NCBI GenBank assembly: GCA_963803025.1
Contig: CAWDKZ010000012.1
Coordinates: forward strand, 1-64,000
DNA from: Bog-793 sp963803025
GTDB taxonomy: Bacteria; Actinomycetota; Acidimicrobiia; Acidimicrobiales; Bog-793
Length of the DNA stretch: 64,000 bases
Direction of reading: 5' to 3'
The notes beneath the pieces are model-generated. The model ran no database searches and had not been told where the DNA came from. It saw only the letters and a list, made by a program, of their open reading frames with translations. Every line of letters starts with the position of its first letter. Positions within the stretch are counted from its first letter, which is position 1. Position numbers and translations under genes: made by a program. Of this stretch, positions 8,974 to 19,500 are shown piece by piece.

Positions 8974-10047
8974 ATGGCGAAACTCGATACCACTCCGATC
9001 GATCCATGGCTCCAACTCCTCTGGGACCGCAAGGGTTCCGACCTGCTGCTGTCTGCGGGCTCGGCCCCACGGCTCCGTCTGGACGGGGAGCTCGTCCCCG
9101 TCGATGCGGTGCCCAACTTGACGCCGGACCAGGTTGGCCACGTGATCGACTCCCTCCTCCTTCCAGAGCAGTCCGAGTCCTTCGAGAAACAGCGGGATTT
9201 CGACTTCTCGTTCTCGTGGAACAACCTCGCCCGGATACGCGGCAACGCATTCCACCAACGCGGGAGCCCTGCCCTCGAGCTCCGCATGATCCCGATGAGG
9301 ATTCCGACCTTCGAGGAGCTCCTGCTGCCAGCGGTGACGAACTCGATCGCGAGTCTTCCGCGTGGATTCGTCCTCGTCACCGGTCCGACCGGTTCGGGAA
9401 AGTCGACGACCCTTGCCTCGGTCGTCGACTACATCAACGAGAACCGCCGGATTCACGTGATCACGATCGAGGATCCCATCGAGTACCTCCATCACCACAA
9501 GCGGTCGATCATCGACCAACGCGAGGTGGGAGTCGACAGTCCCTCGTTCGAGCGAGGGCTCCGCGCCGCCCTCCGCGAGGACCCTGACGTCCTGCTCATC
9601 GGTGAGATGCGCGATCTTGAATCGATCCAGATCGCCTTGACGATGGCGGAGACCGGCCACCTCGTGTTCGGCACCCTTCACACCTACGACGCGCCACAGG
9701 CGATCGACAGGATCATCGACGTGTTCCCCGCGGAACGGAAAGACCTCATTCGCATCCAGCTGGCCGGGTCCCTCGCGGCGGTGATCGCCCAGCGTCTCGT
9801 CAACCGAGCCGACGGAGGACGGGTGGCGGCCTTCGAGGTGCTGCTCGGGAACAGCGCCTGTCGGGCGTTGATCCGGGAAGGCAAGACCCACCAGCTTCGC
9901 AACGTGATCACCACGAGCAAGTCCGAAGGCATGCAAACGCTCGAAACGAGCCTCATCGAGCTGATCGGCTCGGGAGTGATCGACTACGACACAGCGCTCG
10001 AAGTGACGATGTACCCCAAGGATCTCGCCCGGGCGATGGCGGCATAG
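8974..10047 (+). CDS. pilT: type IV pilus retraction ATPase PilT
   Basis: 357-residue PilT-family ATPase that depolymerises the pilus and drives twitching. It has the N-terminal PAS-like domain (WLQLLWDRKGSDLLLSAG), Walker A GPTGSGKST at residues 137-145, TIEDPIEY Asp box, Walker B LLIGEMRDLESI, and His box TGHLVFGTLHT. It lacks the MshEN domain and the tetracysteine site of PilB, which separates the two roles. The usual C-terminal AIRNLIRE-like region appears as CRALIREGKTHQLRNVI. It is separated from pilA by the IS and the hairpin and so probably has its own promoter. Confidence 0.94.
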   Translation: MAKLDTTPIDPWLQLLWDRKGSDLLLSAGSAPRLRLDGELVPVDAVPNLTPDQVGHVIDSLLLPEQSESFEKQRDFDFSFSWNNLARIRGNAFHQRGSPALELRMIPMRIPTFEELLLPAVTNSIASLPRGFVLVTGPTGSGKSTTLASVVDYINENRRIHVITIEDPIEYLHHHKRSIIDQREVGVDSPSFERGLRAALREDPDVLLIGEMRDLESIQIALTMAETGHLVFGTLHTYDAPQAIDRIIDVFPAERKDLIRIQLAGSLAAVIAQRLVNRADGGRVAAFEVLLGNSACRALIREGKTHQLRNVITTSKSEGMQTLETSLIELIGSGVIDYDTALEVTMYPKDLARAMAA

Positions 10048-10261
10048 CAAACCTCGTCGCGCCCATGGCGCCTACGTGGCTCGTCGATAAGGGGCCCTCC
10101 AGGCTGTCGCCGAACGGCTACGGGCGAGCGCGTGTGACGTTCCCCGATCTGCCTTGCATGAGTCTGAAGCCACGAACCAAGGCTCGTTCAAACGGAGATC
10201 GAACTTGGGCTCTCCGCCGACCGCATTCAGTTCTCCTCCGACCTACTCGCTGGGTCGAGGC

Positions 10262-11830
10262 CTAAGTATGCGTGAAGATGTCGTCAATGCTGCCATAGGC
10301 GCTCGTGCCCTGAGGCGTCGTGGCGGTGACGAAATACGTCCCCGCCGGGGCCGACGGCACGGTGGCATACATTGTGGACGTTCCAGTGACACCGGATTCA
10401 GTTACCGTCACGTTGGTGGCCGAGTAGAAGCTACTGCCGGCGACACCATTGGTTTCCTGGACGAGTTTGACGGAAGTGGCTCCGCCGTCGAAACCGGCCC
10501 CGGTGATTTCCAGCGACGTTCCCGTCGAGCCTGACGTCGGACTGATGGAGGAAATGGTCGGGACCAATGTCCCGTACGTGAATATGTCGCACTGCGTGCT
10601 GAACGGAGGCGGACAGACGTAGGCGCTCGTGCCCGCCGTCAACGAACTGACCGTGACGAAGTATGTTCCCGCCGAGGTCACGGGCGGCGAGACGGCGGTG
10701 ATAGATGTAGGTCCGGTCAGCGACACATACGTCGCGGCAAGGGTCACTAGCGGCGAGACCGGGGTACCGCCTGACTCCTCGACGAAGTTGACGGTTGCGC
10801 CGTTGAAGAACCCGGTCCCCGTGATCGTCACCGCATTACCGCCACCAACCAAACCCGATGTCGGGGTTATGCCCGTGACGACCGGGGCCACCAGCGAGTA
10901 GGTGAATATGTCGTTGGAGCCGTACGCGCTGGTCCCGGTCGGCGTCGTGACGGTCACGTAGTACGTTGTCCCCTCCGTCACTGCCGGCGAGGAGGCCGTG
11001 ATCGACGTCGTCCCGTTCACTGTCACATTCGTGGCCGGAAGGACCACATTGTCGCTGCTGGGGGTGCCGCCGGATTCCTCGATGAAGTTGACGGTGGCGC
11101 CGCTGACAAACCCGGTCCCGGTGACGATCACCGGTGTGCCACCGGTGATCGGACCCGAAGTCGAAGGGGGGACCGTGCCCGTGTCGTAGACGCCTGTGAC
11201 GGTCGGGGCCACTGGCGACCACTGCCAACTATTCAAGCTCATGGTGGAACCGCAATACACGACGCACTCTGCCGAGGTCGGCGCGCTAATCCCTGGAGGG
11301 TAGTCGTCAAAAATGACGACAGCCTGGAGCACAGGCTGCAGCGCGCATGCTGCAGCCTGTGCTTGCGCCGGGGCCCCGTTGCCCGGACAAGCCGAGAAGG
11401 TCACGACCCGGGTGTCAGCGCGCGTCGGGTTCCAGGCCGTGCTGCACCAGACGGCCATTTCGGGCACGCCGTCGATATTGGCGAGCTCGGATATCGGTCC
11501 GTTCCCCCAGCAGTAGCTCGGTGGGCTGGCATTGAGGGTCTGAGACGTCGACAGCAGCGGGGTATAGCGAATGTTCTGGATCGCAAGATCGGTCACGCTT
11601 CTCGCCGCGTACTGAAGCGATCGAACCGACTTGAAAGTATTCGAGTTGCTGAGGTCATTCGTGAGCGTGCTCAAGAGTGCGCCGACGACCACGATCCCCA
11701 CAAGCAGAAAAACGAGTGCCAGAACGAGAACCGCTCCGACTTCGTGATCCTTTCCAACCAACCGCGCTCGTGCAGTGCTGTCGGACCGGCCCTCGACGCC
11801 GTACGATCCCGCCTTTCGTATCTCTCTCAC
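10262..11830 (-). CDS. PilX-like pilus protein with three IPT/TIG domains
   Basis: 522 residues. A basic N-terminus is followed by EVGAVLVLALVFLLVGIVVVGALLSTL, which resembles the PilX-type minor pilin helix rather than the FTLIE form. A pilin-like region with several Cys follows. The C-terminal half has three IPT/TIG Ig-like domains, recognisable by repeats such as GTGFVSGATVNFIEESGGTP, GTGFFNGATVNFVEESGGTP and GAGFDGGATSVKLVQETNGV, each ending near TSAYG and DIFTY. I chose GTG 11830, with GAGGGGC upstream, over a longer frame reaching 11995. It is the last gene of the minus-strand pilus operon and is likely exported and pilus-associated, possibly adhesive. Confidence 0.8.
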   Translation of the reverse strand: MREIRKAGSYGVEGRSDSTARARLVGKDHEVGAVLVLALVFLLVGIVVVGALLSTLTNDLSNSNTFKSVRSLQYAARSVTDLAIQNIRYTPLLSTSQTLNASPPSYCWGNGPISELANIDGVPEMAVWCSTAWNPTRADTRVVTFSACPGNGAPAQAQAAACALQPVLQAVVIFDDYPPGISAPTSAECVVYCGSTMSLNSWQWSPVAPTVTGVYDTGTVPPSTSGPITGGTPVIVTGTGFVSGATVNFIEESGGTPSSDNVVLPATNVTVNGTTSITASSPAVTEGTTYYVTVTTPTGTSAYGSNDIFTYSLVAPVVTGITPTSGLVGGGNAVTITGTGFFNGATVNFVEESGGTPVSPLVTLAATYVSLTGPTSITAVSPPVTSAGTYFVTVSSLTAGTSAYVCPPPFSTQCDIFTYGTLVPTISSISPTSGSTGTSLEITGAGFDGGATSVKLVQETNGVAGSSFYSATNVTVTESGVTGTSTMYATVPSAPAGTYFVTATTPQGTSAYGSIDDIFTHT

Positions 11831-12057
11831 CGCGTTGCCCCTCGCGCTGTCGGAATCTCCCAGTCCAATGCTTCTTCGCGATCTCGACCCCTGTCTCCGT
11901 GCCGACCCACGCGGTCGCATGGTCCCCAGCGCTGGACCTCCCTGAGCCCATGGCTTCCGACACCACGTCGAGCAAGCCGCCCAAAGACAACGCACGTGTG
12001 CAACGCCTCTCTCACCGAGTATCCCGCCGATGTCGCACTCCGGCTCAACTGGGTCAT
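11827..12057 (-). CDS. possible small coupled ORF, 76 residues
   Basis: A short frame that starts ATG 9 bp after the stop of the giant pilin gene, with AGGAC at good spacing, and ends in a TGA overlapping the GTG of the PilX-like gene (GTGA). The product (MTQLSRSATSAGYSVREALH, then arginine-rich) resembles nothing I know. It may only serve translational coupling or be chance open frame in GC-rich DNA. Confidence 0.3.
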   Translation of the reverse strand: MTQLSRSATSAGYSVREALHTCVVFGRLARRGVGSHGLREVQRWGPCDRVGRHGDRGRDREEALDWEIPTARGATR

Positions 12058-12066
12058 CCGAGCGTC

Positions 12067-15000
12067 CTAAGAAACCCTGATCGACGGGGACGCGGCGAGG
12101 TTGGTGAGCGTGCCGCCGGAGGTGGACTTCTCCTGGCCCTGCCAGGTCTGGGCGCCCCTGGTCGCGGTCGCGGTCGCCCCGGGTCCGGCGCCGGCCGTGC
12201 TGCCATAGACGACGGTGAGCGTCGAACCGCCGGTCAAGGTCACGCCCGACACGGTGATCGTCTGGCTCGCGACCGAGACGGTGCCGGTCGAGGCGGTCGT
12301 GTAGCCCGCCGCCGTGCCCGTGGTCGACGGCGCGCTCCAGCCCGTCGGCACGGCGATCGTCACCGCGCCGCCCGAGACGCCGCCGCTCGCCGCGGTGTAG
12401 GTGAAGGTGATCGTGTTGCCCGTCGAGGAGGCCGACACGGTCGACGTCGGCGTCGTCAGGGTCCCCGAGCCGTTCGCCGCGTAGACGGTGATCGACGGGG
12501 ACACGGCGAGGTTGGTGAGCGTGCCGCCGGAGGTGGACTTCTCCTGGCCCTGCCAGGTCTGGGCGCCCGTGGTCGCGGTCGCGGTCGCCCCGGGTCCGGC
12601 GCCGGCCGTGCTGCCATAGACGACGGTGAGCGTCGAACCGCCGGTCAAGGTCACGCCCGACACGGTGATCGTCTGGCTCGCGACCGAGACGGTGCCGGTC
12701 GAGGCGGTCGTGTAGCCCGCCGCCGTGCCCGTGGTCGACGGCGCGCTCCAGCCCGTCGGCACGGCGATCGTCACCGCGCCGCCCGAGACGCCGCCGCTCG
12801 CCGCGGTGTAGGTGAAGGTGATCGTGTTGCCCGTCGAGGAGGCCGACACGTTCGCCGTCGGCGTCGTCAGGGTCCCCGAGCCGTCCGCCGCGTAGACGTT
12901 GATCGACGGGGACGCGGCGAGGTTGGTGAGCGTGCCGCCGGAGGTGGACTTCTCCTGGCCCTGCCAGGTGGCCGCCCCCGCCGTCGTCGTCGCGGTCGCC
13001 CCGGGTCCGGCGCCGGCCGTGCTGCCATAGACGACGGTGAGCGTCGAACCACCGGTCAAGGTCACGCCCGACACGGTGATCGTCTGGCTCGCGACCGAGA
13101 CGGTGCCGGTCGAGGCGGTCGTGTAGCCCGCCGCCGTGCCCGTGGTCGACGGCGCGCTCCAGCCCGTCGGCACGGCGATCGTCACCGCGCCGCCCGAGAC
13201 GCCGCCGCTCGCCGCGGTGTAGGTGAAGGTGATCGTGTTGCCCGTCGAGCCGTTCGCCACGTTCGCCGTCGGCGTCGTCAGGGTCCCCGAGCCGTTCGCC
13301 GCGTAGACGTTGATCGACGGGGACGCGGCGAGGTTGGTGAGCGTGCCGCCGGAGGTGGACTTCTCCTGGCCCTGCCAGGTGGCCGCCCCCGCCGTCGTCG
13401 TCGCGGTCGCCCCGGGTCCGGCGCCGGCCGTGCTGCCATAGACGACGGTGAGCGTCGAACCGCCGGTCAAGGTCACGCCCGACACGGTGATCGTCTGGCT
13501 CGCGACCGAGACGGTGCCGGTCGAGGCGGTCGTGTAGCCCGCCGCCGTGCCCGTGGTCGACGGCGCGCTCCAGCCCGTCGGCACGGCGATCGTCACCGCG
13601 CCGCCCGAGACGCCGCCGCTCGCCGCGGTGTAGGTGAAGGTGATCGTGTTGCCCGTCGAGCCGTTCGCCACGTTCGCCGTCGGCGTCGTCAGGGTCCCCG
13701 AGCCGTTCGCCGCGTAGACGGTGATCGACGGGGACACGGCGAGGTTGGTGAGCGTGCCGCCGGAGGTGGACTTCTCCTGGCCCTGCCAGGTCTGGGCGCC
13801 CGTGGTCGCGGTCGCGGTCGCCCCGGGTCCGGCGCCGGCCGTGCTGCCATAGACGACGGTGAGCGTCGAACCGCCGGTCAAGGTCACGCCCGACACGGTG
13901 ATCGTCTGGCTCGCGACCGAGACGGTGCCGGTCGAGGCGGTCGTGTAGCCCGCCGCCGTGCCCGTGGTCGACGGCGCGCTCCAGCCCGTCGGCACGGCGA
14001 TCGTCACCGCGCCGCCCGAGACGCCGCCGCTCGCCGCGGTGTAGGTGAAGGTGATCGTGTTGCCCGTCGAGGAGGCCGACACGGTCGACGTCGGCGTCGT
14101 CAGGGTCCCCGAGCCGTTCGCCGCGTAGACGGTGATCGACGGGGACACGGCGAGGTTGGTGAGCGTGCCGCCGGAGGTGGACTTCTCCTGGCCCTGCCAG
14201 GTCTGGGCGCCCGTGGTCGCGGTCGCGGTCGCCCCGGGTCCGGCGCCGGCCGTGCTGCCATAGACGACGGTGAGCGTCGAACCGCCGGTCAAGGTCACGC
14301 CCGACACGGTGATCGTCTGGCTCGCGACCGAGACGGTGCCGGTCGAGGCGGTCGTGTAGCCCGCCGCCGTGCCCGTGGTCGACGGCGCGCTCCAGCCCGT
14401 CGGCACGGCGATCGTCACCGCGCCGCCCGAGACGCCGCCGCTCGCCGCGGTGTAGGTGAAGGTGATCGTGTTGCCCGTCGAGGAGGCCGACACGGTCGAC
14501 GTCGGCGTCGTCAGGGTCCCCGAGCCGTCAGCCGCGTAGACGTTGATCGACGGGGACGCGGCGAGGTTGGTGAGCGTGCCGCCGGAGGTGGACTTCTCCT
14601 GGCCCTGCCAGGTGGCCGCCCCCGCCGTCGTCGTCGCGGTCGCCCCGGGTCCGGCGCCGGCCGTGCTGCCATAGACGACGGTGAGCGTCGAACCACCGGT
14701 CAAGGTCACGCCCGACACGGTGATCGTCTGGCTCGCGACCGAGACGGTGCCGGTCGAGGCGGTCGTGTAGCCCGCCGCCGTGCCCGTGGTCGACGGCGCG
14801 CTCCAGCCCGTCGGCACGGCGATCGTCACCGCGCCGCCCGAGACGCCGCCGCTCGCCGCGGTGTAGGTGAAGGTGATCGTGTTGCCCGTCGAGCCGTTCG
14901 CCACGTTCGCCGTCGGCGTCGTCAGGGTCCCCGAGCCGTCAGCCGCGTAGACGGTGGTGGTGGCCACCGCCGAACTGAGTGTGCCGGACGAGACCGTCAA

Positions 15001-16389
15001 CGTGTAGGCGGTGGTGCTCGTCACCGTGTAGGAGCATCCCGTGTAGGTCGCGACGCCGTTCGTCACGCGATGCGGCGTGGTCGTGCACGACCCCCCGCTG
15101 CCGCTACTCCACGACAGGCTCAACGCCGTGGTGGAGTCATTCGTCTCGATGTTGCCGTAGGCGTCCTCTTCGGCCACAACCATCGAGAACGTCATCCCGA
15201 CCGAGACAGTGACAGGCGGAGCTGTGGTGAACACGAGCTGGGTGGCTTGTCCGGGCGAGACCGTGGTCGTGACCGGAGCTGAGGTGAGTACAGTGCCGGA
15301 CGCAGTCGTCGATGAGGCCGTCAGCGTGTAGGCGGTGGTGCTCGCTACCGTGTAGGAACAGCCGGCGTAGGTGGCAACGCCGTTCGTGTAGCTCCCCGGC
15401 GTGGTTGTGCACGACCCCCCGCTGCCGCTACTCCACGACAGGCTCAACGCCGTGGTGGAGTCATTCGTCTCGGTGTTGCCGAAGGCGTCCTCTTCGGTCA
15501 CAACCATCGAGAACGTCGTCCCGGCGGTGGTCGCGGCGGGCGGGCTCGTGGTGAAAACGAGCTGACTGGCCGGACCCGCCGTGATGTTAAAGGAGCTGGC
15601 GTTGGTGGGCGGGGTGAGTAGCCCGTCGGTCGCCGTAAGTGTGTAGCCGTTGCCCGCGGTGTCGATGCTGCAGTTCGAGAAGGTAGTCACGCCATAGAAC
15701 TCGTTCGCCGTGCAGTTGCTCGACAGGCTCGCTCCGCTCAGGTTGGACGACGGAGTGATCGAAAGGGTGACAGTGGACAAGTCGGTTGTGACCACGTTGC
15801 CGTTCGCATCCTCGACCGCGACCACCGGCGGCGGTGAGAAGACCGATCCGGCGACGCCGTTGCCAGGTTGGCTGATGAAGACAAGCTTGGCGGCCGCCTT
15901 GGCGGCAGGGACTGGGAGAGCCAACGGATCATCGACAATGACGCTGATTTGATAAACGGCCCCATTAAACGTGACAGAGATGAGGTCGAACTGGGCCGCG
16001 TTGGGAATGCACGGCGGAGCCTGGACAAATGCTGAGCCGTTCCAGTATGAGGGGGAAATCTGCGCCATATAGCCTGTAGGAAGACTGAAGGCCACTTGAG
16101 ACGCGCCGCCACAGTCTCCCCACAGCGTGCTCGACTGCTGTTGGAGTTGGGCCGTGGCTTCTTCAGCAGCGCTCCGGAGCACCGTGTCGATCGTCGCGAC
16201 ATTGCGGTAGTCAGACGAGCCCCAGAGCGACGTGCTGAATCCGAGCATTATGGCGAGTGCGGCAATCCCGATTACAACCAACGCGAGCAGAACCTCGATG
16301 AGAGTGTCGCCGGATTCCGAAAGGCGCGGGCGGGCGGAAAGGTCTGTACGCGTCTCACTCCCAACCAGAGGACAGGGAGCCCGTCTCAT
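12067..16389 (-). CDS. giant prepilin-like adhesin with seven 137-residue repeats
   Basis: 1,440 residues. The leader MRRAPCPLVG... ends ESG before DTLIEVLLALVVIGIAALAI, a class III prepilin site with Gly at -1 and Glu5. A minor-pilin-like region of about 130 residues follows. Next come filamin/Ig-like modules, including a pair sharing TTFSMVVTEEDAFGN and GGSCTTTP with two Cys each. Last are seven near-identical 137-residue units (GSGTLTTPT...SPSINVYAA) running to the C-terminus. It should be processed by PilD, anchored through the pilin helix, and displayed on or at the base of the pilus. There is no LPXTG or other C-terminal anchor. Adhesin function is inferred from architecture. Confidence 0.85.
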   Translation of the reverse strand: MRRAPCPLVGSETRTDLSARPRLSESGDTLIEVLLALVVIGIAALAIMLGFSTSLWGSSDYRNVATIDTVLRSAAEEATAQLQQQSSTLWGDCGGASQVAFSLPTGYMAQISPSYWNGSAFVQAPPCIPNAAQFDLISVTFNGAVYQISVIVDDPLALPVPAAKAAAKLVFISQPGNGVAGSVFSPPPVVAVEDANGNVVTTDLSTVTLSITPSSNLSGASLSSNCTANEFYGVTTFSNCSIDTAGNGYTLTATDGLLTPPTNASSFNITAGPASQLVFTTSPPAATTAGTTFSMVVTEEDAFGNTETNDSTTALSLSWSSGSGGSCTTTPGSYTNGVATYAGCSYTVASTTAYTLTASSTTASGTVLTSAPVTTTVSPGQATQLVFTTAPPVTVSVGMTFSMVVAEEDAYGNIETNDSTTALSLSWSSGSGGSCTTTPHRVTNGVATYTGCSYTVTSTTAYTLTVSSGTLSSAVATTTVYAADGSGTLTTPTANVANGSTGNTITFTYTAASGGVSGGAVTIAVPTGWSAPSTTGTAAGYTTASTGTVSVASQTITVSGVTLTGGSTLTVVYGSTAGAGPGATATTTAGAATWQGQEKSTSGGTLTNLAASPSINVYAADGSGTLTTPTSTVSASSTGNTITFTYTAASGGVSGGAVTIAVPTGWSAPSTTGTAAGYTTASTGTVSVASQTITVSGVTLTGGSTLTVVYGSTAGAGPGATATATTGAQTWQGQEKSTSGGTLTNLAVSPSITVYAANGSGTLTTPTSTVSASSTGNTITFTYTAASGGVSGGAVTIAVPTGWSAPSTTGTAAGYTTASTGTVSVASQTITVSGVTLTGGSTLTVVYGSTAGAGPGATATATTGAQTWQGQEKSTSGGTLTNLAVSPSITVYAANGSGTLTTPTANVANGSTGNTITFTYTAASGGVSGGAVTIAVPTGWSAPSTTGTAAGYTTASTGTVSVASQTITVSGVTLTGGSTLTVVYGSTAGAGPGATATTTAGAATWQGQEKSTSGGTLTNLAASPSINVYAANGSGTLTTPTANVANGSTGNTITFTYTAASGGVSGGAVTIAVPTGWSAPSTTGTAAGYTTASTGTVSVASQTITVSGVTLTGGSTLTVVYGSTAGAGPGATATTTAGAATWQGQEKSTSGGTLTNLAASPSINVYAADGSGTLTTPTANVSASSTGNTITFTYTAASGGVSGGAVTIAVPTGWSAPSTTGTAAGYTTASTGTVSVASQTITVSGVTLTGGSTLTVVYGSTAGAGPGATATATTGAQTWQGQEKSTSGGTLTNLAVSPSITVYAANGSGTLTTPTSTVSASSTGNTITFTYTAASGGVSGGAVTIAVPTGWSAPSTTGTAAGYTTASTGTVSVASQTITVSGVTLTGGSTLTVVYGSTAGAGPGATATATRGAQTWQGQEKSTSGGTLTNLAASPSIRVS
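12070..14937 (-). repeat. seven tandem 411-bp units inside the giant prepilin gene
   Basis: Units start (minus strand) at 14937 and recur exactly every 411 bp down to 12471, with the last unit shortened by the gene end. Most of each unit is the same at nucleotide level. Differences cluster in four spots: TANVANGS or TSTVSASS, TTAGAATW or TTGAQTW, AASPSIN or AVSPSIT, and Asp or Asn before GSG. Units 1, 4 and 5 are one type and 2 and 3 another. Unit 6 is a mosaic and unit 7 a variant of the second type. This suggests recent duplication and gene conversion. Confidence 0.95.
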
Positions 16390-16562
16390 GCGAGCAGAGC
16401 CTCGAACATGGCGATCATCGACAGATCACCCGTGCTGGACTCGAGGAACGTCGACGAAGCCATTCCGCGCTCGCCACGAGCGGTCGCACTGATGCAGACA
16501 TCACCGACGCCCGACGATCCACGGCTGCCCGGAGTGCACAAAGAGGTGGTTTTGTTCATCAT
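16386..16562 (-). CDS. possible small coupled ORF, 58 residues
   Basis: Its first ATG overlaps the TGA of the upstream giant gene (ATGATGA at 16562) and its own TGA overlaps the ATG of the next giant gene at 16389. The product begins MMNKTTSLCTPGSRGSSGVG and ends FEALLA, with no recognisable domain or membrane helix. Tight overlap at both ends favours translation, at least as a coupling device, but the peptide itself may have no function. Confidence 0.35.
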   Translation of the reverse strand: MMNKTTSLCTPGSRGSSGVGDVCISATARGERGMASSTFLESSTGDLSMIAMFEALLA

Positions 16563-19500
16563 GGCAAGAGCACACCGAGAAAGATCGCCTCGAGGCCGGC
16601 CCCGTTCAGGGTAACGGTCAGCGTCGTCGGTGCCGGAGCCTCGAGCATGACGGTGCCGGTCTTGTCCGAACTTACTGATGCCCCACACTCGACCGTCGTC
16701 GTACCGACACCTGTCAAGCCAGCGGGGGACGATGAACCGGCACAGGCGTTACCGATCGGGGATGTCGGACTGTCCGGGAGCAAACTCAGATCCTGGTTGG
16801 ACGTCCATATGAGATCCTCGCCAGTGTCGGTCGACTCAGCATCCCCGGTCACGAGTTCCCAGTTCGTCGCTGCGTTGCCGTTCGAATCCAACAGTTGGAT
16901 GTTGGTGAAGTAGACATACGAGAGGGAACCCTCTGTGTTCTGATAGAGCGCCGGATCTCCGGGGATGCCTGTGTAGAAGCCGTTGTTGCCCAAGAAGGCT
17001 TCACTCTGCTGAGGGTCGAAATAGGTGGGGATGGGGTATGGGATGACCGCACCGGCGGATGACGTCTCGCTGAGGCAGAAGGACAACACGTACGGGGTGT
17101 TGGTGATGCCTGCTGTCATGGTCTGGCAACTCTTCGTCGGAGGCGGTGTCACTGGCGAATTAGCCGGATTTGGTGTCATGACGTAATTGGTGTTGGTGTA
17201 CTGAAAGCCGGGACCCTCCTCATTCTCGCCGAAATCAACGAAGCAGAGGGTCGAAGCGTACGTGCCCGTCCCGGGTGTGGCGAAGCCACAGCTCGTTGTC
17301 GACGACGCGGAACCTACGCCCGCAAGCTGCCCCGCCGATGCACTCGCGTTTGGGACCGCGTACAGCGTGTACGGGAACTCACTTCCCGGCTCCGTGATCG
17401 CGAATGTCACGCCCGTCACACCCACGGTGGAGGTCCAATTGGCCGAGGCGGCAGCACTCTTGCTGTTCAGGCCGATGGCGATGACCGGGTTCCCCGCCCC
17501 AGTGTCGCTGAAGTAGGCGTTCACTGACGAGGTGTCGGCGAGAAGGGTGACGCTCGTGGTCGCGGCGCCACCCGAGCTGGCGGCGAACTCGGCCCCTCTC
17601 GACGGGGTGGCCGACAAGAAGAGCGTGATGGGCGAGGCGCTCGTCGTCGGGTTGCCGGAGCTGCTGTCTTCCAGGGTGACGGTGAAGGCGTTCGTGGCCG
17701 AGGAGGAGGCCGCAGCGTTGATGGCTGTGGAGGTGATGGCGAACTTGTTCGCGGTCCCGACGGCGATCGTCTCGGTCTGAATGCCCGAGGTAAGTCCGGT
17801 GCTCGCGGCGGCGATGACCGGGCTCCCCGGGGCGACGTCGCCGAAGTAGGCAGTCACTGAAGACGTGTTGGCGGGAAGGGTGACGCTCGTGACCGCGGCG
17901 CCGCCCGAGCTGGCGGCGAAATCGGCCCCGCTCGAGGGGGTGGCGGAGAGGTTGACCGTGATGGCCGTGTTGCTCGTCGTCGGGTTGCCGTAGCTGTCAT
18001 CCAGCGTGACGGTAAAGGCGTTCGTAGCCGAGGACGCGGCCGCAGCGTTGAAGGACGAGGAGGTGATGGCGAGACTGTTCGCGGTCCCAGCGGTGATGGT
18101 CTCGGTCTGGGTGCCCGAGGTGAATCCGGTGCTCGCGGCTGCGATGACCGGGCTCCCCGGGGCGACGTCGCCGAAGTAGGCAGTCACCGAAGACGTGTTG
18201 GCGGGAAGGGTGACACTCGTGGTCGCGGCGCCGCCCGAGCCCGCGGCGAACTCGGCCCCGCTCGAGGGGGTGGCCGAGAGGTTGACCGTGATGGCCGTGT
18301 TGCTCGTCGTCGGGTTGCCGTAGCTGTCTTCCAGCGTGACGGTGAAGGCGTTCGTGGCCGAGGAGGAGGCCGTGGCGTTGAAGGACGGGAAGGTGACGGC
18401 GAGACCGTTCGCGGTCCCAGCGGTGATCGTCTCGGTCTGAGCGCCCGAGACGAGGCCGGTCCCCGCCACGGTGATGACAGGACTCCCCGTCACGGTATCG
18501 CCGAAATAGGCGATCACCGACGACGACCTCGCGGGAAGGGTGACACTCGTGACCGCGCCACCGCCCGAGCTGCCGGCGAATTCGGCCCCGCTCGAGGGCG
18601 TAGCCGAGAGGTTGATCGTGGTCGACGAATTGCTCGTTGTCTGGCTGCCGGAGCTCGTTTCCAGCGTGACGGTGAATGCGCTCGTAGCCGAAGAAGACGC
18701 CGTAGCGCTGATGGCTGTGGAGGTGATGACGAGCTTGTTCGCGGTCGCGGCGAGGATGGTCTCGGTCTGGGTGCCCGAGGTGAGGGGCGTGGACGAAGCA
18801 GTGATTCTCGGGGTGCCCGTGTTGCTATCGCCGTAGTAGGCGGTCACCGACGACTGTCCGGCGGGAAGGGTGACGCTCGAGACTGCAGCGCCGCCCGAGC
18901 TGGCGGCGAACTTTGCCCCTCCCGAGGAGGACGACAGGCCGACCGTGATGCGCGAGCCGCTCGTCGTCGGGTTGCCGGAACTGTCTTCCAGCGTGACGGT
19001 GAAGGCGTTCGTGGCCGAGGAGGAGGTTGCAGCGCTGATGGCCGGGGAGGTGATGGCGAGCTTGTTCGCGGTCCCGGCGCTGACCGTCTCGGTCTGGGTG
19101 GCGGAGGCGAGTCCGTTCCCCGTCACCGTAATAGAAGGGCTCCCCGGCGCGGTATCACCGAAGTCGGCGGTCACCGACGACTTTCCCGAGGGAAGGGTGA
19201 CGCTCGTGACCGCGGCGCCGCCCGAGCTGGCGGCAAACTCGGCCCCGCTCGAGGGGGTGGCCGAGAGGTTGACCGTGATGGCCGTGTTGCTCGTCGTCGG
19301 GTTGCCGTAGCTGTCTTCCAGCGTGACGGTGAACGCGTTCGTGGCCGAGGACGAGGCCGTGGCATTGATGGCCGGGGAGGTGATCGCGAGACCGTTCGCG
19401 GTCCCGCCGGTGATCGTCTCGGTCTGCGTGGTCGCGGTGAGGCCAATTCCAGTCACTGTGGGGGGTTGCTGGTTGGCTGGGATATCAGAGGAAAGGGTCG

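Noticed and set aside
12070..14937. Possible CRISPR array because of regular repeats
   Set aside because: Units are 411 bp, in frame and coding, with no unique spacers and no cas genes.
11677..15282. 1,201-codon plus-strand ORF across the repeat array
   Set aside because: It is the complement of the giant pilin repeats. The product is a low-complexity Arg/Gly/Ala repeat with no domain, and the minus-strand gene has a pilin leader and a sensible fold.
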